Assembly: GCA_037576215.1 (NCBI GenBank)
Contig: JBANDB010000010.1
Coordinates: forward strand, 2,728,001 to 2,792,000
Reading direction: 5' to 3'
Origin: Armillaria gallica
Taxonomy: Eukaryota > Basidiomycota > Agaricomycetes > Agaricales > Physalacriaceae
DNA: 64,000 nucleotides
Below the pieces are notes generated by a model. That model had not been told where the DNA came from and did no database searches. It saw nothing but the letters and a program-made list of their open reading frames with translations. The translations under genes were made by a program, and so were the position numbers. Shown piece after piece: positions 30,552-43,408 of this stretch (positions within the stretch are counted from its first letter, which is position 1; each line of letters begins with the position of its first letter).

Positions 30552-31915
30552 GCAGGTAATAAGATGGGCAATCTCTGGTTATGTTTGCATCAAGATCACT
30601 GGGTGCATTTGCAGGGGTTGGTGGATGAACTCATGAAGAGGTATAAACTCTTCCATTCAACTTGACACTCATCCTCTCTCAGTAGTGATTACAAACTTGA
30701 TGTTAAGGATTAATTAAGTCATTTCTGAAACTTCTCAGATGCTGTAGCAGTCACAAACTATATATGGCACTGATAGAAATGCTATTGGCAGACAAGTGAG
30801 GGAGAATAGTCATACAATGTTAGAATCCAGCCCTATATTTGAAGAGAGAATTCCAGATACAGTGATGGTCACTGTGAAAGGTGATGAACAAAGGAACCAT
30901 CTGCTTTATTACTAGGGGATGTGACCTTCACAACAACATGCATATAGAGAATCATACCACATTTCGCTTGAAGATGAATTAATTGCTAGGCATTGTGTTA
31001 TGTTAATGCAAACCTGTATATATCCTATGCTAGCCTTTCCAGGGATAGTTACTATGTGACTTGGGTGTGTGAAGATCATATATTGCTGACATGTGTCATA
31101 TTCATTACTCCAAATGCACATGAAGAAGATAAACTATCATAAAGGTTAGGCACTTGAAAATTGTTATGAACAACAATCACCATAAATCTAGACATATCTA
31201 TTGATCTGCATGTGAATACTGCATTCATTCATTGAGCATAAATGGCAAGAATGAACCATTTGCAAATATGATTCCCTGGGGAGAAACCTTCCATTGTGCC
31301 TGCAAAACCTGATTCTGAATACCTTTCATTGCTCAGAAGCTTGCTTGACCATGTTCAAGAGCAATATGATTAATGTTCTTTAGTTAGACATTTACTGGAG
31401 CACCAGCCCATAGAATCTATATCTCACCACCTATACAGACTTAGAACAGTGAGTGTGGAGGGAGCCTTTATATATGTTAGAGCAGGAGGATGTATCTGTT
31501 GAAGGAAGGTCATTTGGCAGCTGAGAGCAAGAACTCAAGGTTTGGATATATGCATTTTAAACTTTGGTGTGAGATAGAGTCTTGTGATGATGGAACCTGA
31601 ACATTTATGAATATATCTCTTGGATAAATCAGAGGGCATTGTAGGACAACATTCATGAGAAAAGAGTCTAGTGGCTGCCATGATGATGTCATTGTCATCA
31701 GGACTTGATGCCAAAATGTGCCATAGCTCAAAACTGGCTTTGTCATGTCCACCACTCTTTGTTGTCTTGTACTCCTGGATTTTCTCATCCACACCCACAA
31801 GCACTGACATCTGGCCATGTCCCCTTATCCTTGAACAGGCCTTTATGTAATTGACAGACTCAGACTGTAGGCTAAGTCTCATCAGAAGGCATTCTTTGGT
31901 CCAGGAGAGAGCCAT
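30552..31915 (+). repeat. Degenerate repeat, partner 11640-13590; no intact gene
   Basis: It lies in direct orientation to 11640-13590. The minus frame 31535-31942 (135 codons) shares EKIQEYKTTK- and FELWHILASSPDDND-like stretches with 13323-13511, so it is probably decayed coding sequence. Its upstream end runs into the following TGATAC repeat. Product unknown. Confidence 0.5.
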
Positions 31916-34653
31916 TGATACACTTGGTATCAGGCTACCCATAGAACTTGTGATTTTCTATCAAATAGCACAGTCTACAAGTGGTACTAACAGCTATACT
32001 AAAGGCTTTACACTGATAGCTAAAGAACTACATAAGATAGTGAGCAACACAGGATAAGAACAGACTTAGAAGTGACATTTAGACAAGTCAACTCTATAAG
32101 CCTTCAGTACTGAACACTATTCCCTGCCCAAAACAAGACTATTTACAGTTGGAACCAAGGGACACATTGAGATGGGATGCAAACCTAAAGCAGAATACAC
32201 AAGAACTAGATTACTCATCATCTCAATGACCTGAATGAACCTAGAAAAGAATTGCTAAGTCCACAATGATTCACACCATGAAATGAACTTAGTCTAGAAC
32301 ACAAATAAGCATGGAATAACTGATTAACTGATGCTGAGCACTGAAATAGCTAACTAAGATCATGCAGTGATCAAAGCAATACAATCTTGGTCTGACGATT
32401 GATCATGATTGGTGGTTACATCCTTGAAATACCATGCAATCCATAGTATTGAATAGGAATCCACATGGCAAGGCATGAAGGAGAAGCAAGGAGTTCCTAC
32501 AGACCATTAGGGCACTCCTCAGCAATAGAATGACTGCTAGTCATTCCATCCAACTGAATAGAAACCTTGGAAAGGTGCAATCCTTGTAAATTAATTACTC
32601 ATTGTTTGTATTGATACCCAAAGCTCATACTAAAATTACTTTTAGATACAAGCTCCTATACCTAGGCTAGAAATTAAGGCATAGCACGGATTTGGATGAT
32701 CCGCAGATATCCGAACAGATATCTGAAAAAATATCTGCAGATGTGGCTATGCCCGGATATCCGGATCCATGGCATCCGGATCCACCGGATGCGGATATGG
32801 CTTCAGCAACTAGCTATATCCGCAGATGCTCTGCTTAAATATGCAATTGCTTCATCCCCCACTTGTGAAATAGGTGTCCTAGGGTTTTCGAGGTCGAGGA
32901 ATCCGAATATGCAGCCCGATTTATGATCGGAAGTCATCCAGGCCCGCGGTAAGCAAACGAAGATTCTTTTGATTTTCTGTCAAAGTTTACTTTAATTTTA
33001 TGGCACTCATTTGGATGAGAGCACTAATGAAATAAAGGTGTTCTAATGCTTTCAAGGTTGGGGACTTCGAATTCACCGTCCGATTTGCGCTCGGAGGCCA
33101 CCCTGTCCCACGAGAAGTGATCGGAGATTTTCTTAATTTTCTGTTAAACTTCACTTTGTTCTTCCGGCCCTCATTTAGAAGGTGAGATTAACTTCATGGG
33201 TGTGTCCTAATGTTTTTGAGGTCAAGGAATTTGGATCCGCTGTCCGATTTGTGATCGGAGGTCACCCTGACCCACGGAAAGCAATCGGAGATTTAGTTAA
33301 TTTTATTTACATGTTTTCTTGCTGCTTCAGGCTTTTAATTGTTGATGGGCCTAGCCAAATTTATTCCTACTACTGTTTTAGATGTTGTAGAATACAAATA
33401 TAATCTTGCATAGCCAACATGAAGTATCATGAACATGTGTGCTTAAATATAAGTGAAATAAACACCGCATTTCTGCCTGATTTTTCTATATTGCAATTGG
33501 GACACCCAGTGGTGATCGAACATAGCGTTTAGAGATGCTTTATAGTGTAGAATTTGTGTCTCAACACATGGAGTAAACGGACCAATACCCATGAAGATAT
33601 GGAAATTTTTAGTTTTAGCTAACATACACAGATATCTGCAGTGCGGATGCCTCGGATACGGATATCCGTGCACAGCCACACCTGCGGATGCAGATATCAC
33701 TTGTCAGGTACCCTAATATCCGCAGGATGGATCTGAATCCATCCGCAGATGCATCCGTGCTATGCCTTACTAGAAATCGTATAAATTAGCAGCAGCTAGA
33801 CACATAGCAGCAGGAAAGCATTCCCCTGTGTTTGTGCTAGTAGCCTTATAGCTGCCTAATCAATCACTGGTTTTATTGCATATCCTCAACTGAAGTGAAT
33901 TAAGTTTACCAAGTCAACCCCAAAAGGGCAGCTATAAGTACTCTAGAAGAACTAAGTAGGAAGAAGAGTTGTCCCCATGTTTATGCCTTGCTAGTTAATT
34001 GAACTGCTCTGCATCCAAAGGCCTCATGCTCCCTTACTGGCTAAAGTGATCTAGATGTGCTAAGTCAACCACAGACCAAAGATGTTGCCTAGTTGAAGTG
34101 AATTAAGCCCTAGAATGCTTTAAGTTTCAACAGTTAACAAGTCTGTGTACTCTTTGCAAGTCTCATACTTGAAGCCAGGACCTGTGAGTTCTTTGTAGAG
34201 TCAGTGTACTCTTTGTAGAACTTTGGTTCTTTGTCACAAGTGCATGTGCTTGTGTTGTAATCAAGTCCATGTACTCCAGAGCAAATACACTCTCTGTGGA
34301 CCTCTAGGTCTTTGATTGTTCGATTGTTAAAGCTTCCCTAGTTAAAGCCTTACCAGCTCTCCTAGACAAAGTCATTTCGAGGCTAAACCACTCAAATTAT
34401 ACTTTACAAAACCCCCCACATCCATATACTTCACTATTGTGATTAGTGTATCTCATGTAAACACTTCTAGACTTGAATCGAAGTTGTTTTGAAGCAAACC
34501 CAATTGATTATTGATATCTAAGTACACCATCAGTGCTTCTACCATACTCACCCTTGAACTTAACATTGGTGATTGTGTGTGTGTGAACTAGTATCTAGAT
34601 TGATGATCTAGACACTTGTTGCATTTGCACACTGCCTGTTACCAAGCACATCA
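31916..34653 (+). repeat. TGATAC-type long repeat with nested hAT element
   Basis: It starts TGATACACTTGGTATCAGG and ends ACCAAGCACATCA. CCAT precedes the start and follows the end, a possible 4-bp target duplication. Without the hAT insertion and its 8-bp duplication it is about 1635 bp, matching the inverted copy at 48811-50450 (1640 bp). TG...CA ends suggest a solo LTR. No gene is seen. Confidence 0.65.
32675..33769. mobile_element. Non-autonomous hAT-type element (1095 bp)
   Basis: Perfect 17-bp terminal inverted repeats TAAGGCATAGCACGGAT are flanked by a perfect 8-bp target duplication CTAGAAAT (32667-32674 and 33770-33777), the hAT hallmark. Both ends carry arrays of ATCCGCAGAT, GGATATCCG and CTGCAGAT motifs, typical of hAT subterminal repeats. 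The centre has three ~165-bp tandem units (near 32876, 33041 and 33206) with a core like TTTTCGAGGTCGAGGAATCC. No transposase frame. A second family member starts at 62829. Confidence 0.9.
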
Positions 34654-36239
34654 CCATGGTGCATATTTTATGCTTCTGGTCATGCTTTGTCTGCTTATCA
34701 TATCCTCACAGAGTCATTCAATGCAATGTCTAGCCAAATTCAAATGGCATCTTGGAAGGAACCCTGGAGAAAGTAATCCTGTTGGTCCTTCTATTATGGC
34801 CATCTGACTTGGCACTTGGTGTTGCAAGGAGAACAAGGTGCATGGCTTCCACTGAACATTTTGACATGCCTGAGGCCCAGTGATATCTGACTTCTATATT
34901 CAGAATTCATGTCATGGACATGCTATTGGATATCCCCACCATACAATGCTGTTTTTTGCATCCATGTTCCTGCACTATTTCTGTGAGTGTCCATGTCATA
35001 CTTCCATTAGGTTGTGGTACCAGTGCTTATAAAGTAGCAAGCATTCAAGTAGGCACTGAAAATATGCTTGTCTATCTCGAAAGTGGGCTGCCCCTACTTC
35101 CATATCGATGAGATGATTTTGCTCTTGCAAATCCATGCCATCAGCATTCTTTCACATAATATGGAAATGAGCAATGTCAGTTTCAGATGATTCATGCGGG
35201 TAGGAGGGAAACCATTGCTCGGATGTGCCTTGTCATGATATGGAGCAAGCTATGCAGAGATCTGTGAGTCTCACTTCATAAGCTTCTTTGTTAATCTCTT
35301 ACAGTTGCCAGTGTGCATGCTACAGGTTTTATGGTCAAGACTGTATTTTCCCCACTGCAGTGGGTTGCTATGCTACAAGGAAGAAATCTCAGGATACAAT
35401 GATCTTGATGGGGAATGTCTGCTCATGTATGTTCATTTCAATATTTCCCCCCTCAGGTGACTTCTTTTTTTGCAGACCCTTTTCTTCCATAGCTTGTCGT
35501 CTCTCACAGTGGCTTCTATGAGATGGCAGCTGTTTGGGGTCATACTGATGCTCGTCTTCGAGGGTCCCAGGTAGCAGATATACTGATATATTGCCTACTT
35601 ATGGTCTTCATATGTTCAAGTCCTCATTCATGCTTGCAGGTTAATGTTGGAATGAAGGTTTTCAATGCAACACTGTAGCCATGGCATCTGTTGAAATTTT
35701 GTTTGAATGGCAGTGAAGGACAATCATTGAAGGAGGTATACATCTGCTTGTCACGAGGAAGTTACTTTGCAAGCACTTTTTGGAAGGATTGGTAGACGAA
35801 TTCCGATCCATTCATGGATCCAATGAACGAGAGGCTTATAGAGCGCAGTGCACAATTTTCCATATCTACAGCGGTACAATGTTTTCTTGTCTTTTCGTCA
35901 AGTTGTTGCTGAACTTACCATCTAGAACATCGATGGCCACAGGAACAGAGACGCTATCTTTACAGCAATGAGTGTATCTGTATGTTGTTGGCATCATATA
36001 CTTATGTGTTGTGTGTGTGACCATTTATATATTGCTAAGAGCAGCTAGCAAATGAAGATTAGACCTGTAACCAATCATCTTGATTGTGAGCTTGCCTCCC
36101 ATTCAAGGCGGTCGGTTACAGCTCTAGATGAAGATTGCGTCTGGCCAAGAATTGTGAATCTGGCAATAACCCTATTTTGAGCATGTATTTGCGAGGGGAT
36201 AAAGACAAACCCTGGTTCTGGTCTTCGAACTGTCAGGTA
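34654..36239 (+). repeat. Repeats related to 13591-14967, with the empty site of chromovirus 1
   Basis: 34660-35170 matches 13591-14084 directly; 35190-36190 matches 14085-14967 plus 27016-27090 in inverse orientation. Near 35225-35260 the sequence around TGATATGGAGCAAGC is continuous where the other copy holds chromovirus 1. CpG becomes frequent from about 35750 onward. No intact gene is seen. Confidence 0.65.
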
Positions 36240-36396
36240 TTTCCGTTTAGATCAGTATGTTTTGCTGAACATGACAGTGGAAAAGTAGGTATTCAACGAG
36301 GCTAATTAGACAGACTGAGGGTAGATGTTCATTGTGATTTCAAGAGATTAGTCGGCACTTACCCGCACTGATCGGGATGATTTCGATTTCAATTGT

Positions 36397-38007
36397 TCAA
36401 TCTTCCTTCTTGCCTTCCATCACTGGCACATTCTTTCTCTGAGTACAACGCGTCCAACGAAACTTCAGAGATGGATAATGCTGACAACAGGTGGAAAACT
36501 CTTTCAGATAGCAGACGTACCGTTGACTGGGAGGTATCCAGCAAACGGTTTGCCAAGTCAAGAAACGCTTGAAGGAAGCATTCTTGAAGCATTCCTGGAT
36601 ATGTCGCTGGACATAAAGCTCTCCGTAAGTGGATATATAGGCCTTTTCACCTAGTTTATTCAACTTTATTGTGCATTGGCGTGTTCTGGTGTCCAAGTCT
36701 TCCGTTCTAGCCAAGAGGTCTGCGAGAATAGATCTTGGAGGATTCCCTGAACCTTCTCGGGCCAACTTCTATTTTGTCCAGGTCTGTCAGTTTCATTTGC
36801 GTACTTTTTCCTGCTCATAATTCTGCTATCAGACATCCGGAACCTCTTCTCAGAGACAGGCATATTCATTGCCATTACAGTTTGTCACAATGTCTTTGTT
36901 CCCCGAAAGGCGGCTTATAATATTGTCATAGCCTGGCCTCATGACTGATCTCGAACGCATTCCGGAATACGTTCGAACCGACGCTGGGACGCTGCTCGTA
37001 GCGAGGATTTCTCTCTCGAGTGTGCTCTGTAGTCGGCATTGCGTTGCATAGTTTCCTGATTACCTTCTAGAGCGCGTTGACAAACGCCGTCCTGAAGTAT
37101 CCTGTCTGGTGCGTGAATATGAGGAGATATGCCAGGCTTTGCTTGCCTGTAGTACCGAACAAGAGCCTAACACGCTCATACAATCAACACCAAGTTCTAT
37201 AGCGCATTTCCGGTCGGTAGGTCATTGTTTCGCTTGTGTCATGCTCCTTATCGATCCTGTTGGTAGCGTGCACCTGAATGCTTCTTCCTGGCTCTCTCAA
37301 ATCCAGATCGATAAGGATGCGAAGACCAAGAAGCTGAAAGCACAGCGTCTTCAAACTGGCACTCCTTTCGCTATTATCAAGTATTATCCTGATGTTTCCA
37401 CTAGGATCCAACAGAACCTTGTGGACCTGAGCTACGGTGCGGAATGTACCGCCATGCCCAGAATCGACGTTCTGGCAAAGCATAGCCTTGCGAATCAAAC
37501 TAGGCCTCTTACAGATTGCGTCGTTTTGCCAATGCGCTGGATATATGCCTTAATGTGAAATTATCCCGGTCTGGACAATGTGAAGTACGTGGACAAGGTG
37601 AAGAGCGATAGCCTACCCCGAGAACGAGACAAAGTCGCTATCGATTACCTTCGTATGTGCAAGGCTCTGGCTCCGATCACGGTTTCCCCTCAGATGCGGG
37701 GTTTCTTCTGGCTCCCTCCCATTCAAAAGATCATCCACTTGTCATCCAATGAAACAGATACGCCAGTTCGTTCCTCTCCGACCGTTTTACTTATCGTTTC
37801 GTGTAGTCTGAATCAGCGTTGTAGGAAGAACGCTCCTGTGCCTATCAAGCTGGTCTTTTGCCCCAAGACCATGTCGCATACCTGTGACATGACTATCGCA
37901 CCAAGACGGCAAGCTCCTGTGAATTTCAACCATGGAGTACGGCCTTCCCACAATCCAACGGCCATGGGTACGAGGTCGTCAAACGATCTCATTGCCTGCA
38001 TCACCAA
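36397..38007 (-). pseudogene. Decayed minus-strand coding region, CpG-retaining copy, unassigned
   Basis: Open minus-strand pieces line up: 37813-38007 (SFDDLVPMAVGLWEGRTPW, QVCDMVLGQKTSL), 37184-37498 (AMLCQNVDSGHGGTFRTVAQ, LLGLRILIDLDLREPGRS), 36666-36875 (DRPGQNRSWPEKVQGIL) and 36397-36765 (ILADLLARTEDLD). The same order is seen in the decayed copy 27390-29184. Stops and frame changes separate the pieces, some of which may be introns. I do not recognise the family. Confidence 0.45.
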
Positions 38008-38010
38008 TGA

Positions 38011-39429
38011 CTCTTAGACCGGGGCGACGACATAGAGGATAACCATTTCGAATGCTCTACAAGTGCCCTAGCAAAAGTGCGCATATGAGTGGTCCTATGT
38101 TTTTGTTTGCGGGCGGAGACACTCTGTGTAAGTTTCCGTTTCCTCCGTCGATCCCTGCATATACTGGTGTATTGTCATTTGACAAGTTAAACATGTCCGA
38201 GCGGAGCACTACGAAGACACGACGCCCGTGTAAGACTACGTCAGCTCATCGATGCCAATACATTCTAGTCAGAAGACTGGTTCGTCCTCGAGTCGATGCT
38301 CAACGATGACGTATTTCGGAGCCTACAGTGTACGAAAATACCGTACGAGGCTTATTTTTTATTTTATCGGAGGTTTGACAGTATGGTCCAGTTCGTCTAT
38401 AGAATGGTTAACTACGGTGACAGATGACATAGATATTGATGCTTGTGGGCATGGCCTTGACGGACATCCGCTGCAAGCATCAAGTATTTATCAATGTCAT
38501 ATTTCGTATTCCTAGTATTCAACGACAAGCCACAATGTTTGCTTCCCTACCATACCTCTACATTGACTAACTCTTGAACCTCCTGCGGAAAAGGTGCACT
38601 CAATTACTTTCCTTTCTATTATTCATTCCTCAGGCTTAATATTTTCAGCCGTCAGGAGAGCTGCACAGATGGAAGGATTGTGGGATCATAGACCCGTATC
38701 AAAGCCGGCTAGTATACATACCGGCGACTCAGGATGGAACTCCGTTTATCTGTAACTATGCCCGCAATCAAGAGTTGTTCTCGTTCATCCGAGTTGATGC
38801 GTACTATGTTTCTCTGACAATTGGATGTCAAGATATTTTTTCAAAGAACTCGTTTGCATCCCTATGGAATACCAACTTCAGCCGCCTTCCTTTGGCTTCT
38901 TATTTCGCCATTGTCTATCCACAGATTCTTTGATGAAAATCAACGCAAATTTTTGGGATGATCTCAACGCGTAGCCAGGTCCCCTGGTCATCAAAACCAC
39001 CCAGTTATGATTCGTTCATATATTCAGCCGCCCAGGACCCCGGTTTGATAAGCAGGGAAACTTTGGCTAGATAACAACGTGCTTCGCCAGCATAGATTAG
39101 GATCCAGGAAGGTCCTCTCCTTTGTCTCGTGCTTGATTGTCTGGACTTCAAAATCTTCCGTGAATAGAGAGTTCCGGCCTTCTATCGAAATCAATGTGGG
39201 TTCGTAATTGTCCAATGTTATTCATCTAATTTTACCGACGAATTAGTAACCTAATTTATTACTAGACGATGTATTTCCCATATTAGTTTTGCTGAAGCAG
39301 ATGAACAACAGTACCTGCCACACTGAAAGGAGATACGCTGTACGTGGACGTGAAATATACATTCGAACTTTCGGGATCAAGTGAATCGGCGCCACTGGAT
39401 ATCAGTTGTCGATATCCATGTAACAACGG
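38011..39429. other. No supportable feature
   Basis: CpG-containing sequence with only short frames (under 90 codons) on both strands. I found no partner elsewhere in the window before the start of block B near 39430. Confidence 0.4.
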
Positions 39430-42400
39430 TGTCATCACTACGCAGAAAATGGTATCGTTCCAATAGCTGACTGACACCTTTGCGGTGAGTGGGTCCATAC
39501 CTCCTCCAGTGATTATTCTCCACTACCGTTCAAGCACAGGTATAACAGACGTACGCAGTTTGAATCCTAAGCGCCGTGTGATATTGATGTCAACCTGTGT
39601 TCGGATGTCAGTATAACCTTAGGTCCTCACCGGAGAACTCGAACATACGAAGTCTGAAGATTGCCGATGTGTATAACATCCATTACCCTGGACCTGGACG
39701 AAGATGACGAGTATCAACACGTATAGCATCGCCTCTGACCTCCTTCATACGCGTCTGACAATCCAGAGAAAATAAATTCGTTCTGAAGAGCCAAGCACAA
39801 ATCTGCGCTTCGCGGGCCTTGTCAGACAGGGCGATCATAATGCTGCGATAAGTTTTCTACGATGAGACTCTTGTTTTCGACGAGAAGACACGCGCTAGTC
39901 CAACGTATTGAATCAACCGGGGACTTATCCGTAGGATTTCGTTGATTTTCATACGTCCTCTCGTGGTCGTTCATATAGAATGACGGGATTTATCTGCACT
40001 TGTAGGCCGAAAAGGCCCTGGTCTTGATTGCATGGCTTCGTGAAACAGGTTTTGGGATTTGAGAGCGTGAACAGGGACCATTTTCATGACTTGCTGTAGA
40101 TCCAGAGAGAATTAATTGACGAGAACGCGTGCAGAACGCGTAAACGGGCGCGATAGAGAACAGAGTCGGAAAGTCATGGCGAGGTGGCGTTGAACGAAGG
40201 AGCTCGGGCCGTATGTCTTACGTCATCATTACTCTTTGCCTTTGCCATTCACATTATTCGTACCTTCAACTGGCCTCACGCTTCCCCAATCTAATGCGAC
40301 ATCTAACGTGCTTTGTCTAACCCTATGACTGCTCCTTCGACGGCTGTACTCCGCTTCGACCCCTTTTCGAGCGTTGCTCACCCACCTGGTCCGAGCTGCA
40401 CAGGAACGACGGGCGCGTTCGGACGAGCGAAAGAGACTTTTACAAAGTCTAATTTCTACGGTGAATATACTCAAATTCTGCTCGCAGTGCCATGCTGATC
40501 AGTTCCCCAGGCACTTGCTAATATCGGCCGACTTGGTCTTCGCTACAGCCAGCGCACCGGCCAATGATTAGACAGTGGCTATCATACGCCATAAACCATT
40601 CTCGGCATGGCTTTGGGGTCTGTTCATACGCGACGATAATGGTAGGGATCATTGAGGAAGGGTATCAGGTGCGTTCGTTGTTCTCCGTTGTGCCTCTTTC
40701 TATTCAGCTCTGTGTTCTCTAGGTATCTTATAATCGTGCCAGCGCATCCCAATCCAGGAATATCTTAGGCCTGCAAAACATCCACATCGGCTACGCCTAT
40801 TCTCCTTGGCCGTTTGCCATACGATAGCTCGCGGAACGATTCTCGCACAATATTCCACAGCCCTCTCGCCGATTTCACAGAGAGCGAAAGGACAGATTCG
40901 AGCCTCCTATTGTGACCGCATTTAATATGACTCTTTAGCTCAGTAACCCGCCACGATAGTGCATCGAGGCCCATCGCCACCGTGTTTCCAACATATCCAT
41001 CTGAGCTCCTTCTCACTGAGCCTATCGCACAATATCCTTTTTGCACATGCATTCGATCATGGTTTACGGAGATGCCGTCTTCAAAGCCTGCCATTTGCGG
41101 ATCTGTGGGCGGCTGTGTGGCTCTTGGTTGCCAGAATACCAAAGAAATAGACAGTAAGCCTTATTTATTATGTTCGACCACGATGACAATGTTCTGACGA
41201 CATCATACTTTAGAAAGCTGCCTTCGAAGGCCGTCATTGCGGACAATTCAAGGCGTTGGATATATGTGGGATGACGGTGTGTACTGATTCGGTTCTGTAA
41301 ATTCAATAATCTCATTTGGCACTATCGACGCAACCCATTATATGTGAATTCAAGGATGTACGGAATGTCCCGTAGGCCGGAACGTGGCTGGCGGGCCTCA
41401 CTCAGATAACGTCTCAGCGGTCCCCTCTGTTCTTCCTGACATTGGCGATACTCGTGATCTATTTACGAAAGAAGACGGCGAGGGCTCCATGCGTCGGGCT
41501 GACCCGCTCGCTCGCTACACAATGACCAGATGTCACTGGTTGCGGACGTTGATGGGGAAACCTGAGAGTACGCCCAAGGTGGTGGACGTAATCGACCGGG
41601 CACATTTCGGTATCAAGTTCTCTATTCTGGCCAATGGTGTTCTTCAGATTTATCCAAGAGCAATATTCATGAGTGTTCAATCTCTGTCGCCATAACACGG
41701 TATCTCGTACGACAGTCCAAAGTACGTGTATCGAAACCTCGGGATTTGCTTGGGGTTCTTGTTCTCAACCTTCGACTGATGTTCCTTCAACAGAGGCTCT
41801 TCCTCCCACTCTAACATGCATGATGTCTCCCTCTGCACGCACAGTGCAAAGTTGGGGTATGTGGTGGTGTATCTTCCTGATGGGCTGATGGTATACGCGT
41901 CTAATCGAAGAAAGTTGCTCGTATTGCTCCCGAACATGGTCGAGCAAGCTTCTGAAAGATGGAAGGCGTTCGGACTCGGGTTTGGCAGGTACAATAGAGG
42001 GTTCTCTGCGGTTCACAACAGTTTGTCCTGACTATTCATATTTCACAAAGGAAAACAATATTGTTTACGATGAGACCGACAGATATGTGTTAGTCCACGA
42101 CGATTCGAAGACTACTGCGTGGACTTTCTGATGATATTTCTTGGGCGCTTAACTCTGATGAGGGTTTAGCGCTGGGAAGTAAGTATTCCGGCAGTTCCAG
42201 TTTGCCGTGATGATACTCATCTGCTTATCACAGGTCCCAAGTAATTGATGTGTATGGTATTCGTATGTTTGAATTCTTCCTGCGGTGATATCACACCAGG
42301 CTATACACAGGTCTTCATCAATACAAACAGCGCCTAGCAGCGAAACGGTGGGTTTTCCTTCAACGGTAAGGATTTGCCTTCGGAATTTGGCTTCCCAGCT

Positions 42401-42555
42401 CGCCGGAGCCCAGGCTGAATATAGCCGAACTTAGCCTGTGCGCTTCTTCCACCATCACCATCGCCTCGCGTTTTCGGACTTTTTCCTCGCTGCTTCAGCT
42501 CGTCTGGCATAATGCTTATCTCCCTTGGCAGCTTCAGTCATTTCCAGTTAATGAA

Positions 42556-43210
42556 CTACGACTCAGTACTTAACATTGGACAGCAGTCATCTTTGGAAGC
42601 AAGATGCAGTTTAAACATGGTAAGTACGGCTAGCTCTGACAATGGCCTCTGGATCCTTATCATTATGGTTTCATAGCTTTGCTCAGCTGTCGCTCTCGCC
42701 AGGGTGCAATACGCCAGGATGATGTACGAACCCGAGACCAACAACTCGGGCGTATTACCTGCAATCCTCTATTCGGTTGATCCCGTTTCCCTATTCTCAT
42801 GGATGCTCCATCGACATCACACGGTACATTTCTTCCTTCCGGTCTGATGGATTCCATTTATCTTCGTATCACACGAGGTTTATCAGCGTGTCCTCAGTCG
42901 CATCGCAGGATGAACTAAGTAACCGAGGACGAGCAAGAAGCAACGGCTTCATGCCACAATGTCGGTATGCGATGTAGTGGAAAACGAGCTCGAGATCGCA
43001 GTCAGGGATGGCGGAACAAAATAAATCTTCACAGGTGCGTCTATTCCTCGCTTCTTGATGATTATCTCTAACAGAGGAGGAGGTTATTAGCACGTTCATG
43101 TTGTCGTATGGAGTATCCTCGATGAATAGAAGTCTATCTCCGAAGACTCTGTCATTCACTTCGCGACCCCTCTTGATCATCACGTTTGATGAGCCCACCC
43201 AATGGCACAA
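42556..43210 (-). pseudogene. Conserved minus-strand coding remnant, copy B
   Basis: Counterpart of 3267-3895. The frame 42869-43210 reads NVMIKRGREVNDRVFGDRLL, then ARNRRTCEDLFC and HYIAYRHCGMKPLLL for 113 codons without a stop, longer than in copy A. The second frame (42556-42744) reads SGSYIILAYCTLARATAEQS. Product unknown. Confidence 0.4.
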
Positions 43211-43408
43211 TGGGCGTCAATCTTCACAATGAACGGGGCTATGCATGCAAAAGACAACTTGACAGCGGCGTCGATGCTCGTAGAGCTGTTCATTTGTACG
43301 CCATCTTCTGTCCCTCTTTCTCTTCCGCAATGGCTGATTGTTGATGATAGAAACGTAGGAAGGGATTATTATTCACCCGATAACCCGATTGTACGTCGCT
43401 TTCGATAA
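43202..43408 (+). CDS. Hypothetical 68-codon frame ending NPIVRRFR
   Basis: It starts at ATG, and its last 50 codons align without indel to 3956-4108 of block A, sharing the stop. It contains LTAASMLVELFICT and VDDRNVGRDYYSPDNP. It may be a terminal exon of a larger gene. Its first few bases overlap the conserved frame on the opposite strand. Low confidence as a gene on its own. Confidence 0.3.
   Translation: MAQWASIFTMNGAMHAKDNLTAASMLVELFICTPSSVPLSLPQWLIVDDRNVGRDYYSPDNPIVRRFR

Noticed and set aside
29180..30556. Target duplication for the 29185-30551 repeat
   Set aside because: The flanks ATTGG and GCAGG do not match, and the right flank is a different repeat, so the copy may be rearranged.
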